Origin: Silene noctiflora
Taxonomy: Eukaryota; Streptophyta; Magnoliopsida; Caryophyllales; Caryophyllaceae
NCBI GenBank assembly: GCA_009801015.1
Contig: VHZZ01002121.1
Span: forward strand, 72,969-102,075
Length of the DNA stretch: 29,107 bases
Direction: 5' to 3'
A model generated the notes under the pieces. The model was not told the DNA's origin. It saw only the letters and a list, made by a program, of their open reading frames with translations, and did no database searches. The position numbers were made by a program, and so were the translations under genes. Positions 12,301 through 28,839 of this stretch are shown piece after piece (positions within the stretch are counted from its first letter, which is position 1; every line of letters begins with the position of its first letter).

Positions 12301-12322
12301 CCTTGATGATTTGTATGATTAA
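7969..12322 (+). CDS. SnRK2: SnRK2 serine/threonine protein kinase (SnRK2.7/2.8-like)
   Basis: Eight exons: 7969-8088, 8205-8279, 10522-10623, 10710-10763, 10883-11068, 11210-11314, 11436-11534, 12050-12322. All junctions are in phase 0, giving 337 aa, a normal SnRK2 length. Kinase motifs: Gly loop GSGNFG (11-16), catalytic Lys33 (AIKYIERGQ), Glu48, HRD 121-123, DFG 143-145, activation loop with Ser154 and Ser158 ([13 protein letters not shown]; equivalent to OST1 Ser171 and Ser175), APE 167-169. After the kinase core come the SnRK2 box ([13 protein letters not shown], about 288-300) and a short acidic tail ([16 protein letters not shown]). Known family: SnRK2 kinases phosphorylate bZIP factors, channels and other targets in ABA and osmotic stress, in cytosol and nucleus. 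[20 protein letters not shown] resembles subclass II, but the exact paralogue is uncertain. Intron 2 is large (2242 bp) and repeat-rich. Intron 7 holds a purine-rich MITE. AATAAA at 12495-12500 may be the polyadenylation signal. Confidence 0.95.
9185..9318 (+). mobile_element. SINE-like unit with a 46-base poly(A) tail, SnRK2 intron 2
   Basis: An A-box-like TGGCTAATTCAA (9197-9208) and B-box-like GTTTGAATCTC (9227-9237) precede a 3' part ending tatgtggttccc. An uninterrupted run of 46 A follows (9273-9318). Box order, spacing and tail fit a tRNA-derived, poly(A)-tailed SINE. A clear target duplication was not found. A tail this long is expected of a fairly young copy, since such runs shrink quickly, but run length is also sensitive to assembly error. 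Confidence 0.55.
10227..10345. repeat. GAGACCGTCTC-type MITE fragment
   Basis: The block starts with a near-palindromic gtctctcttgagacgtacggtctca (from about 10236), followed by AT-rich sequence with gtgaccatttaataataaaatgttataataaagttatcac. Related pieces occur at 24838-24920 (gaccactttt..aaaaagttatcac..aaaatgtta) and 27583-27660 (gatgagaccgtctcatgtg). This looks like a dispersed MITE family represented here by fragments. Borders are uncertain. Confidence 0.4.
11732..11965. mobile_element. Purine-rich MITE copy 1 (SnRK2 intron 7)
   Basis: The left end is ttagggtgtgtttggatagc followed by about 80 bases of nearly pure purine on this strand (G-rich, 11757-11825). The right end is the complementary pyrimidine-rich ccctccccctccatttccct ending tttgctattcaaac, an imperfect inverted copy of the left end. 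Copies 2 and 3 are at 16887-17120 and 18979-19190. The right terminus appears truncated compared with copy 2. Confidence 0.6.
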
Positions 12323-13719
12323 TTATTTAACTACCAGCATCACATTCCTCTGCCGTCCTAATCCCGTAATTTGCGAGAGCAATTCAGACATCACATTCCT
12401 CCCTTACCTAATTATAGAGCCTGAAGCCTATATATAATTGTATGTATTCAGTATTTTAAGGGATTTTTTTTTGCCTGGTTTAATGTGGTCACGCAATAAA
12501 GAATCTTTGTACTTGTTTAATTTGTGTGCTTGTAGATGAGGGGCTTACATTTTGTATTAGTATTGTAATTTAATGGTTGGTCCATTAAAGAGGGTGTCCC
12601 ATGTCGATACTAGTTTTTAAAACATGTAAATAATAAAATGTCTACTGGAGATGAAAGTCTTGCTATTCTCTAACTATTATTGAGCTTCATCAAAGTTAAT
12701 AAAAGGGAGTATAGTATTGGCAAGAATGTTAGACTATTGTAAGAACGGTTTTATCTATCCAACTGTCAAAAAACAAAACAAGATTAATAAAAGGGAATAT
12801 ATCATCATTACACTTAAAAAATGAAATCGGCTGACACTTTCCATTGCGAAATTACATTTTTTTTATCTGGTGTCTAGCCGAAATAACACAAATTCTCTTT
12901 TGCAAAATGCGGCCGTTTTTATGATAAAATGTAGTAGCTATTATCTGATAAATAGAAATGGTCACAATTCTGTATCGCAAATTGTAAAAATGTAACTTCT
13001 ACTGCATATATTGCCTATGAATGCCCTGAAATCATTGATCAATTCCTGCCAACATTGTTAATGATTGTTTAAACGATGTTATTTAGGTTTAGATTTCACC
13101 AAGCCAGATTTTGTACTAAGAGCATGAAATACTTTAATGAAAAACTGAGGAACACAAATTGAGGAACAAAATTAGCCTCCAATTATGAGGAGGATGATAG
13201 CGGAAGAAAACATAGCTCGGAAAAGGAAGGAAGAAGACGGGCAACGTCAGTGGCCCTAATTTCAGACCCCACTAAAATCTATCCATTTAATTTGTCACTA
13301 ATCACTATGCACCTAAAACGACATGCTTTGAAACAAAACCAATTTATCTTGCCTCCAACCGCATAGTTGCAAGCACAATATCATTTATCTTGAGGCCCAA
13401 TAGCATCATCCCACGTGTCTTCTTTTTCTTTGATTTAATTTTCTCGAGACATTTTTTGAACTATGTGTAGTAAAAAAAGTTAATTATACCATAATTCTTA
13501 TCTCTTCTTTCTTTGATTCTTTCTATAATAAAACCAAAAAGATTTAATAATTCTTTTTTCTATAATAAAGCCGAAGTCGATAAACTTTCGAGTTGAAAAC
13601 TCGAACAAACTACGAAAATAAATTTCAATGTAAAAAATGTATGGGACATGTTAAAGTATGAGAGATAAATGATGAAAGAGAGTGATGAGGAATATATGTG
13701 TAAATTATTGTTGGAGGTC
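12323..13719. other. Spacer downstream of SnRK2, no gene seen
   Basis: The first ~180 bases are probably the kinase 3' UTR (AATAAA at 12495-12500). The rest is AT-rich with stop codons in all frames and no recognisable protein similarity. Near 13121-13190 and 13660-13719 there are MITE-like words (agagcat, tgttggag) but no borders could be set. Confidence 0.5.
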
Positions 13720-14212
13720 GGGTGCTAACGAGCCGAGCTGAGCCGAGCCCGAGCTTGGCCTTGCTCGGCTTGTGCTCAAGAACCAAAACTCGATCTCGAG
13801 CTTACCCGAGCTTGTAAAAAATATGCTCGTTATCAAGCTTGCGAGCTTTAGCGTGAGCTCGAGCCAAACTCGAGCTCAAATCGAGCCTATATATTATGGT
13901 TAATTTTTTTGATTTTTTTTCTTCCGATATTTTCAATAAAAAGGCTCGAAGGTTTAAATGTAAAATATTTGGCAAATAGGTGAGACATTTGATATATCTG
14001 ATACAAAGATATAATCATCATAAAAAATATTTTATAAAATATGAGCAATATCTTATATAATATCACAAGTTCGAGCTGCTCACGAGTTTTTCGAGTCGAG
14101 CCAGCGTTTGCTCAACTCACCTCGTTAAGCTCTCGAGCCGATCCCGCACGAGCCGAGTTTTGACCGAGCCGATCTCGAGTTGCTTGCAAGCTGTCTCGTT
14201 TCATTAACACCC
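13720..14212. mobile_element. GAGCTCG-rich TIR element, copy 1
   Basis: The left end, gggtgctaacgagccgagct, is matched by the inverted right end (gggtgttaatgaaacgagac on the reverse strand). Both ends continue into many CGAGC/GCTCG words (gagccgagcccgagcttgg; ctctcgagccgatcccgcac), around an AT-rich centre. A second, window-truncated copy starts near 28840. Both share tcgagctt..cgatctcgagctt..gatattttcaat..acaaagatataa. No transposase is encoded. An exact target duplication was not found. Confidence 0.6.
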
Positions 14213-14352
14213 ATAGCCGGAGGGGTGTTTTGGGTGTAAAATGAAAAATTGAGAAATAATGATGTGGATGAGTAAGAAGTGATAAGAGAGAGTGGGATGA
14301 GGAATAGTGTTAGAGCATTGTTGGAGATGACAAAGCGTCTTGCTTGTGAGTT

Positions 14353-14520
14353 GTGACGGACACTATCCGTTATAAGCTGAAGACAGATAGTGTCCCTCTC
14401 ACAATAAGGCAAGTGAGAGAGCAAGTGGGGGAAAAATGGAGCACCCCATGTATAGTGTCACTTGCATATTGTGAGAGGGATACTATCCGTCTTCAGCTTG
14501 TGACGAATAGTGCTCGTCTT
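14353..14520. mobile_element. Foldback MITE, about 168 bp
   Basis: The two arms, about 14355-14415 and 14459-14518, are near-complete inverted repeats (shared core, left arm: agctgaagac then gatagt then ccctctcacaata). The spacer between them is only about 43 bases, so nearly the whole element can form one hairpin. Each arm also has internal complementarity (ggacactatccgt against acagatagtgtcc). There is no coding capacity. Confidence 0.7.
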
Positions 14521-14914
14521 CAATGTGAATTTGGGTGGAGACGGTCTAATGCCATAGTATAGCGGTTGACAAGTGTACACTTGTATGGGGAGTACGATAC
14601 ATATTACATACTAACATTTGTATTGTTAATGAGTACAAAAGAAATGCTCAGTTATTTGTTTCAAATCTATAGGGAGTTGACAACGGTGGCAGTGATAGAT
14701 ACTTTACGACTTTACCTGAGGCAGGTCATTTCGGATACAGGTTCCCGGCCAGATCATCTTTGGCAGTGATAGGCCTCTAAAACTGTCATCTGTACTTTGC
14801 AGAGGCTCCTATATGCTTTTATTGTCGAAACTGCCAATTTGCTACTTCTCCCAAATATATTTCCCATCCGTGACACCCTGAATAGACTATACTGGAATAT
14901 ATCTCGACATAATA

Positions 14915-15004
14915 CTTCATCCGTCCGATTCATTTGTTTACCATTTATACTCTTTGTGAGGGACATTTTGATCAAAGGTAAACAAATAACCGAGACAAAG
15001 GGAG
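14915..15004. mobile_element. Stowaway-type MITE, 90 bp, with TA duplication
   Basis: The left end, cttcatccgtccgattcatt, and the inverted right end, ctccctttgtctcggttatt, both continue into tgtttacc. The element is flanked by TA on each side (14913-14914 and 15005-15006), the Tc1/mariner target duplication. Confidence 0.75.
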
Positions 15005-15006
15005 TA

Positions 15007-15698
15007 ATTCTTTTTGCCAGCCGCAAAAGAAAACCACTGTCCATTAACTGGTTGTGCTCCATTACGAGCATACATATTTAGGGAGTGGGGAATAAACTTA
15101 GAAAAGTACAATAAAAATTACGTCTTATAACTACACTACATTTGAAGCACAAACTTAGAGAAGCTCTAATGGATGTCATTAACAACACTACAGATGAATG
15201 GAGTTGTGTCATAACCTCCGGATGATGTTTAGTGTAGTGTCTGGTAGCTCAGTTATGTTAGGAAACACTGACATGGTCTATATGATGATGAGATCTTACC
15301 CGTGCAACTAAAGCATTTAATACAACTCGGTTTAACGGAAGCAAACCTCTTCCGAAGGACGTTTCGACCTTCGCATGAGTTTCAAATAATCTGATAAAAT
15401 AAAATTTATGCTAATTAAGAAAGGGTAAGACCACCATCTTTAAAATCGCCCAGTGTGTTCCACGAGGAACCTCCTTTTCAACTCTACGAATCTAACTAAG
15501 CTGAAAAGTATCCTTCTGGCAACAGATTTGCAACCCAAACCATGTAGAAACAAAATCTAATAGTAACAACTTTGGAACATATGAACTGTCTTTACAAGAG
15601 TACTTTAAAGATCCTAACAAAAAAAAAGAAGATAGACTTACAAATGCCACAAGAAAATTGGTTCCACGCCGCAGTTGAAAGGTTAGTGTAAAAATGAA
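15007..15698. other. Spacer and probable GPI8 3' UTR
   Basis: No gene is seen. The part next to 15699 is likely the 3' untranslated region of the minus-strand GPI8 gene. The end of that transcript cannot be placed from sequence alone. Confidence 0.4.
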
Positions 15699-22828
<7,130 letters not shown>

Positions 22829-22936
22829 TTTCTTACTCAATCTGGTTTGTTATTAGAAAAAACAGCTAGAGATTAGGAGATCGCAAAAGGGCATGAAATT
22901 TCAAATTTTAAGTGTTTAGTTACAAGGTTCTTAAGG

Positions 22937-23035
22937 TTTTTTTTTTGGGTGTAAAGAGAGCCAAAAGGACAAATATATTGTTGACGGTATTCGAACCCAG
23001 GTCATGAGTACCCCTCCTCATGAATTAGCTCATAT
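22937..23035 (-). mobile_element. SINE-like unit, minus strand
   Basis: On the minus strand, an A-box-like gagctaattcatgagg is followed by a B-box-like gggttcgaatacc (22998-22986) and ends in a run of ten A (22946-22937) after acacccaa. The order and wording resemble the intron unit at 9185-9318. It lies just upstream of the GPI8 start codon, in the opposite half of the spacer. Confidence 0.45.
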
Positions 23036-24261
23036 GTATGGATTGGACACAGTATAGATTGGTTGAATAAGGTACAGATTTATGGACACTCTTTATTTAA
23101 ACCGGTTAGATTATGGGTCGAGTAATTTCGGATTTGGATGTATTTTGTGTAGGGTCGTATCATGTAATGTAGGGGTAAGAGTTATTCCAGTGACATCAAG
23201 ATTTGAGTCACAATCATTTAGGTTGGCCAAATTAACAAGTCACAAAGAGCACCCTATGCGGCAATGCCCTGCGGTATTAGGAAGAAAAGCAATTTACGTT
23301 TGAGCTTGTCGTGAAGGGTGGTACTCGAAACATGGATTCAAATTCCATTAGTGTTGTTACTACATTTATAATTCACTTTGCACCAAAAGGGCAACAGTGT
23401 TAGTCGAGTTGGTGGCAAATTTGAATCTCTTTCCATCATACTATTTCAATAGTTTTACTCGAAAATATCTAACATAAATATGGCTTCAAAACTCAAGGGG
23501 TTGTTTAATTGGTTGAAATGAGACACCCAAAATGGAATACGACAACAAATGACCGGGGCAGAGGGAGTACTGAGCAAATCCCAGATTTGTAACTAAACCA
23601 AACAAAAAAAAAAAAATGAGAAGTTAGGTAGTTTAATGGAGTGAAAATGTGAAACTAGTTGATTGCTAATCATAGGAATGAACAAACTATCTAAATAAAT
23701 AACAAGACAAGCAAATCAATGAAACAAAGTTAAGATGAAAAACAAATTGGATTACTTGGTTATAGTGATAGATGATCACGAGAAATGGCGTGGATGAGCA
23801 GTGTCGGGGAGACGGCGAGTGGGAAGATGCCGGAGTCGCAGCGGCGATCAAATCATGGTCACAATTGACAAGTGATTTGTGTAGAATTTTGATGACTGAG
23901 GGCCGATTTTGCGGTGGTGGACTAGTGGTCAGGATGTATTTCGCCGGAGGAGGACTGAATGTTAAGAGGAGAGTCCACTATTTGGGCCTTTGGTTCTTGC
24001 CTGGTTGGTTTGTCAATTGGATCAACCCTCTTAAGAATTGGGATTTTCGTAAGCAAAGGTAGGATCGAATCGGTAAAATTGAATCGTAAAATGTAAGATC
24101 CTAAATAAACAATAAAGATAGTTATTTATTTGGTAAACATATAATTGAAAATCAAAACATTTATTTATTAATATTTATCCATAAAATGTTGATAATTAAT
24201 GACAACTTACGCGAATTTCGAGTTTTACATGTCAGTATACGAAAATTATAGAGGCCTCTTC

Positions 24262-24370
24262 CAATATATGTGTGGGGGGCATTGTCTCACATTGGTAAAA
24301 ATTATGTGAAGCGACTAGCTTATAAATAGGTGGGTCACTCCTATTAGCAATTGATTTAGATGAAACCTCA
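24262..24370 (+). mobile_element. LTR-like fragment
   Basis: The words ttgtctcacattggtaaaa and cttataaataggtgggtcac, about 25 bases apart, resemble the 5' part of many plant copia or TRIM LTRs (a TGTCCCACATTGG-type block followed by a TATA box). No internal region or partner LTR was found nearby. Confidence 0.35.
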
Positions 24371-24919
24371 CTTGCTTGTGCGTCAATCTCATCCACGTAT
24401 TTTATAAATCGGTTTCAGAGAACTCATTAAAAACCAACGATGCGTCTTCTGTTACATCTACCCTGTCTGTTACATTTACTTCTATATATATTAATATTTT
24501 TATCTTGAAATCAGATCGCAAAATCGTAAAATTGTATTATGATCTTATCTCTATAAACCCGGTGCTTGGTTACTTGGCTAGTTTCGTTTTATCTTTTTTT
24601 CTTTTTATTTATAAAAATAGTGTTACAAAGCCCATGGGTTGTCCTGGTTCGGAATTAGGTTGTGCGGTGCCGCCTGGGTAGTGATCATGCTGAATTGGGC
24701 TAACCCAACGTTCGGAGGCCCAACTGCTACATACTCCCTCCATCCCGGTCGTTTGTTTGTCTATTTCAGTTTGAAGTATCTCGGTCAATTATTTGTCTTT
24801 TTATTATCAGTTGGTCTCTCGTGTAACGGTCACAAATTGTGACGACCCCAAAGATGACCACTTTTAAGATAAAAAATCTTAAAAAGTTATCACTCATAAA
24901 ATGTTACTTATTAAATAAT

Positions 24920-25210
24920 GTCCTCTTCAATGTGGCAACATCCTCTTTGCATCCTCTTTGAAGAGGAAGAGGAAGACATCCTTTTCTTGGCCCAAGTGTC
25001 ACAAGAGAGAAAATGAGTGGTAGGGACTACTTCAAAGGTGAAAAAAGAGAGGACGGGAGGATCCTCTTTGATGTGGAGAAAAAGAGAGGAAGATGATGAA
25101 GAAGTTGGGAATTGGGTAGAAAAAAGAGAAAATGATGGCCAAATGAGAAAATTAGAAAAAATCAAAGAGAGGAAGATGAACATCTCTTCAATGTGGATGC
25201 TCATAGGAAT
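24920..25210. repeat. Purine-rich block with three CTCTTNNATGTGG motifs
   Basis: The motif occurs as tcctcttcaatgtggc (24921), tcctctttgatgtgga (about 25062) and tctcttcaatgtggatg (25183). The stretches between are rich in aga/gaa words and in inverted tcctctt/aagagga pairs near 24941-24970. It is probably a MITE-like element of about 290 bp. The borders are uncertain, and the long open frames on both strands here are side effects of the low complexity. Confidence 0.4.
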
Positions 25211-25894
25211 GCATTTGATGGACAATTGGATGTTCAGTTGTCCAAAGACATCAAACAAATGATGGGGAGAGAATACTATATTGTGTCCGTTTTCTTTAAA
25301 ATTGTTAAGATACATTGTACTCTGGTACTGCTGACGAGCTAGTATAATTATGCTAACCATAAGTGGGGGCTCAAAGCTATACCTTTGATAGTGGGCACTA
25401 ACTCAGATTCCTGGTTTTCTTGTTTTGTGTACCTCTCAACACTGGACCACCTTATACACTTTCAATCGTCTTCATTGTTAACTATTCAAACTTTTCTAGT
25501 ACGTACTCTGATTTACCCATACTTGTCCTTTTTAAATCTTACAAATTGCTTTTGTTGCTACTTGCTTCAGATATTTGCAACCTTAGTTCAAGACTTCCAA
25601 CTTAAAATCACTTCCAGTCTTGACATCTTCAATGTGCTATACTCCGTATATGAGTCAAGATTAATTGACTGGTAATACGTCTTATTTTGTGTTGGTAAGA
25701 ATGACCCAACTGAAGAACTTAGAAACAGAAAAGATTTATAAATATATAGTCAAAACTCATGTCTGAAATTGCGCATGTCTGGTTGCTCAAAGTCATTGCT
25801 TAGTAAGTAGTAAGCGGGTCTTTCTCATCTTTTCTGTTGGAACTTTATTTTTCGTATAAGACTACATTTCATATGTGGTTAACATTATACAAAA

Positions 25895-27297
25895 TCAATA
25901 GGCCAGAAATGGCCTGCTAATCGACCCTGGACGTTTGTTGACCACCCGACACTTCTTCCTAACCTCACCAGGCCGGCCTGACTGTATATCACCCATCTTT
26001 ATCATCCCCTTGACAAAGGCCTTAAAAAAGGAAGTCTGATCTTTACTGAACTTGACCACCCATCCCCTAGTCTTCGGATTAGTGTGTAGTGTTTGATCGG
26101 AGTTTAAGTATCCTCTGCCAGCAACAAGGTCCTTGAAGTACTGGTTATCAAATACAGTCGGAGTTGCATCCAAGTTAACTGTCAGATTCTGATCAACATT
26201 AGGAGGACACAACTTGTATAACTCCTGCCTGAACGTAGGCTCGATTGCAGGGTCAGGCTTTCCATCACCGCTCTGGTTGTATAAGCGGTGCATGATGGAG
26301 AAACATCGACCCTTTCCAATAGAGTGAGACCCTGATAGAGCCACCATATCTTTGACAGTGAGGTCGAACTTGGCAAATAATTCTATTAAGGCACTTGCGT
26401 TGAATCTTGGGCTTGGCATTATAGCGTCTGAGTCCGCCTCGCTTGCTGTCAAGCTATCCAACCTTCCTAATTTCACCTCCCAATCTGGTCCTCCAGTCTG
26501 TTAATTTAAGTCGATTATATTTCACTAAGGATATGAAAGGGATGCTAGCCAGCTAGGCAACAGCTGATCTTTGCAAAAGTTTAAAAGGGAGGCCAGACTT
26601 GATTCCTTGACAAAATATTAGAGAGATCGAGCTTGAATCTTATATAGTAGAAGTAGTACTCCGGTCAATGTTTACCTTCATTTTTTATTTTCACGAGGGA
26701 AATTTTAAACAAAGGTAGACAAAATGACTGGGAGCTACATACCGGCTAGGCCTCCGCCCAATTCAAGAATTTACGGAATGATTTAGTAGAGAAAAGAAAG
26801 AGGTTTACCATCGCAACAGCATCTCTAGAAGCCATGATGATGATATCGGCACAGGATACAGTCATTGGGCAAATGCCCTCAAGAGCCTTTTTAATTTCGT
26901 CAATAACATGGTACTTTCTGAGCGAGTTTATATTCGAGAGAGAAAGCTTTTCCCCTCGCATGGTTGGCGTGTTATCTAACAGCAACGAAGCATCACATCC
27001 CTTCACCAGTCAATCATTCATTCTCAGCCATGCATATTAATCCAAAAACTAAACACCAAAATTAATCAGAAATGAAGATGCACAAAGAAATTGGCTTACA
27101 TCTACAAAACAGTCATGGAACTGCAGTCTCATGACAGACGCAGCACTCCGTATCTCCCTAATCATCGCCCGCTTCATGACTTCCCTGACAGTAGATTCGG
27201 CTTTTGGGCAGCTTTGCGAGTAGAACCCGTGTCGCAGTTCAGCCTCTCCTGTGACCATTGGAAGGACTAGGAAAAACAGAAGCAGGGAAGTGTACAT
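25895..27297 (-). CDS. PER17: Class III secretory peroxidase (PER17-like)
   Basis: Three exons, 5' to 3' on the minus strand: 27297-27100, 27000-26809, 26497-25895. They join in phase 0 to 330 aa. The N-terminal signal peptide (YTSLLLFFLVLPMVTG) is followed by a mature start near ELRHGFYSQSCP. Distal haem pocket: Arg57 and His61 in RLQFHDCF. Proximal haem ligand: His188 in MVALSGSHSIGKGRC. Calcium and disulfide motifs (GCDASLLLD; CPMTVSCADI; VFDNQYFKDL; LNSDQTL) are present, as are the conserved cysteines. Known family: these haem enzymes use H2O2 to oxidise phenolics in the apoplast (lignification, wall cross-linking). Similarity over its whole length points to Arabidopsis PER17. A TATAAAAAT (minus strand, about 27482-27474) lies upstream, and a possible 79-bp leader intron (27385-27307, GT..AG) sits just before the start. 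Intron 2 carries a Stowaway-like MITE. Confidence 0.95.
26659..26734. mobile_element. Short Stowaway-like MITE in peroxidase intron 2
   Basis: The left end, ctccggtcaatgtttacctt, and inverted right end, ctcccagtcattttgtctac, are related TIRs around a 76-bp element. TA precedes the left end, but the right flank is cta, so the target duplication is imperfect. Confidence 0.55.
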
Positions 27298-27944
27298 GAT
27301 TCTTGTCTACAAATAGTAATCAATAAACTTGATTAGTTTAGAGAAAGTGTAAATGATAGCAAATTCGAATTTAATTAAGAGGTACCTGAAGGAGGGTGTA
27401 AGGAATCCAGTGAAGAGTGTTCAACAGTGTTTTGATTTTGTTGGAGAATTGGGAACCAAAACCAGAGAACTGATTTTTATACTGTATAGTTGGGACTTGG
27501 GAATTGAAACTTGGGAGTATATACAACACAGAGAGAATGAATTATTGGTAGACGTACCAAATTATTGAGGTATGTTGTAAGAGTAAGCCTCTTAAAAGAC
27601 CGTTTTAGATGAGACCGTCTCATGTGATTTATTAATGGTGTTAAAAAGATAGGACCCCACGGTTGCACCGGAATTGACCGTTTTGTTAATTGATGATGAT
27701 GATAGGATTCCCTACTTTCGTTTAGATGTTGTTTAATCTTGTTCAATGAAATGAGCTGACTCATAAAGATTGGATGATTTGAGTCAATGTTTTGCGCATA
27801 GTGATTAGAGAAGTCAATTACTCAAGTCCTTTTGTAATTTAGTGACTATGTAATTTTGTTGTGCATGGGAAGGAGTAATAATTGATTTATTTGGAAATTT
27901 CTAAAAATTCACCTACAATAATCACTTTGCTTATTTTTAGAAAA
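27298..27944. promoter_or_regulatory. Peroxidase upstream region
   Basis: This region holds the leader and promoter of the minus-strand peroxidase. A TATAAAAAT is at about 27482-27474 and a second possible TATATAC at about 27525-27519 (minus strand). A GAGACCGTCTC-type repeat fragment lies at 27583-27660. No other gene is seen. Confidence 0.4.
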
Positions 27945-28794
27945 GGATATTGATTATTAAGACACTTGTTAAATCTCGCGCACCATTAGTCAATCCTGCG
28001 CATTTTTTCCTTTTATTCAACTATACCCCTCTCATTCTCATCCCATAAAGAGAAACCACAAAGAGAATGAAAAACCAAAAAGATGAAAAACCCCAATTTA
28101 CTGAATAGTGAATTCCATCTCGCCTCCCACCACCAAATCTCCTTCCGTGCACCGGCACTCTCCCAACCCCGCTACTCATTGGCGTCGCAGGCCACAACAA
28201 GTGTCGGAGAGTCACCTTACTTCGTCCTCTCATTGCGGACGAAGGCCATTAATCCAGTTTTAAACTTCCAAACAACTTTGCTGACGCAGTTAGATTCTTG
28301 AAATTTAAATTGGATACCAATTGATGCCAATTTTTCATTTGAATAGGCCTTCAATGATCGTAGCGTCGGATTGTTTGAAGAAAATTATACAAATTGTTTT
28401 TAAAGTTCAGTAACTAAGAAGATCATACTTGCATTTGCATCCAAAGTATCAGATCAAACACTTTACGAAAACTGCACAAATCACGAATGGATTTTTATTC
28501 TTATCAATTGGCGGTGGTTGCGACCTGCGACGCCGATGAGTAGCGGCGCTGGGAGGGTGGTGGGGGAGGGTGCCGCTGCAGGGAAGGGGGGTCGGGGGCT
28601 GGGAGGCAAGAAAGAATTCACTATTCGGTAAATTTGGGTTTTTCATTTTTTTGGTTTTTCATTCTCTCTCTTGTTTCTCTTTGTAGGGCTAGAAATGAGA
28701 GCGGTACACTCGAAACAAAGCGAAAAAATGCGGGGGCTTAAGTAAATTGGTGCGCAAGATTTAACAATTACGATTATTTAAGGTAAACAATATC
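27945..28794. mobile_element. Long-TIR (MULE-like) element, about 850 bp
   Basis: The left arm (about 27945-28200) and right arm (about 28490-28794) are inverted copies with scattered differences. Matching landmarks: ggatattg ends; ttgttaaatctcgcgcacca against its right-arm version with cttgcgcacca; gcattttttcc; aaagagaaac; gaatgaaaaaccaaaaa; gaatagtgaattc; cgctactcatnggcgtcgca. TIRs of about 250 bases point to a Mutator-like non-autonomous element. A 9-bp target duplication was not found, so the exact ends are uncertain. The centre (28200-28490) is AT-rich and encodes nothing recognisable. Confidence 0.65.
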
Positions 28795-28839
28795 CATCAC
28801 ATATACAAGACGATTTGAATATCGATTTATGTTATTTAT

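Larger units (their letters stand above)
23036..25894. other. Spacer between GPI8 and the peroxidase, no certain gene
   Basis: AT-rich DNA with repeat debris: a weak SINE-like A/B-box pair (23401-23412, 23420-23430), a Stowaway right end (about 23546-23569), an LTR-like patch (24262-24370), a Stowaway left end (from 24734) and a repetitive purine-rich block (24920-25210). An open frame at 23772-24062 (plus) could encode up to 96 residues and is locally richer in G and C than its surroundings. It matches nothing I recognise and was not called as a gene. Confidence 0.5.

Noticed and set aside
23772-24062. 96-codon plus-strand open frame, locally GC-richer
   Set aside because: It matches nothing known to me, begins inside an AT-rich spacer, and shows neither splice sites nor a promoter. 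It could be relic coding DNA, but this cannot be supported.
24911-25360. 149-codon minus-strand open frame rich in Ser and Phe
   Set aside because: It lies in a low-complexity aga/tcc repeat block that leaves several frames open on both strands. There is no recognisable domain and no splice or start context.
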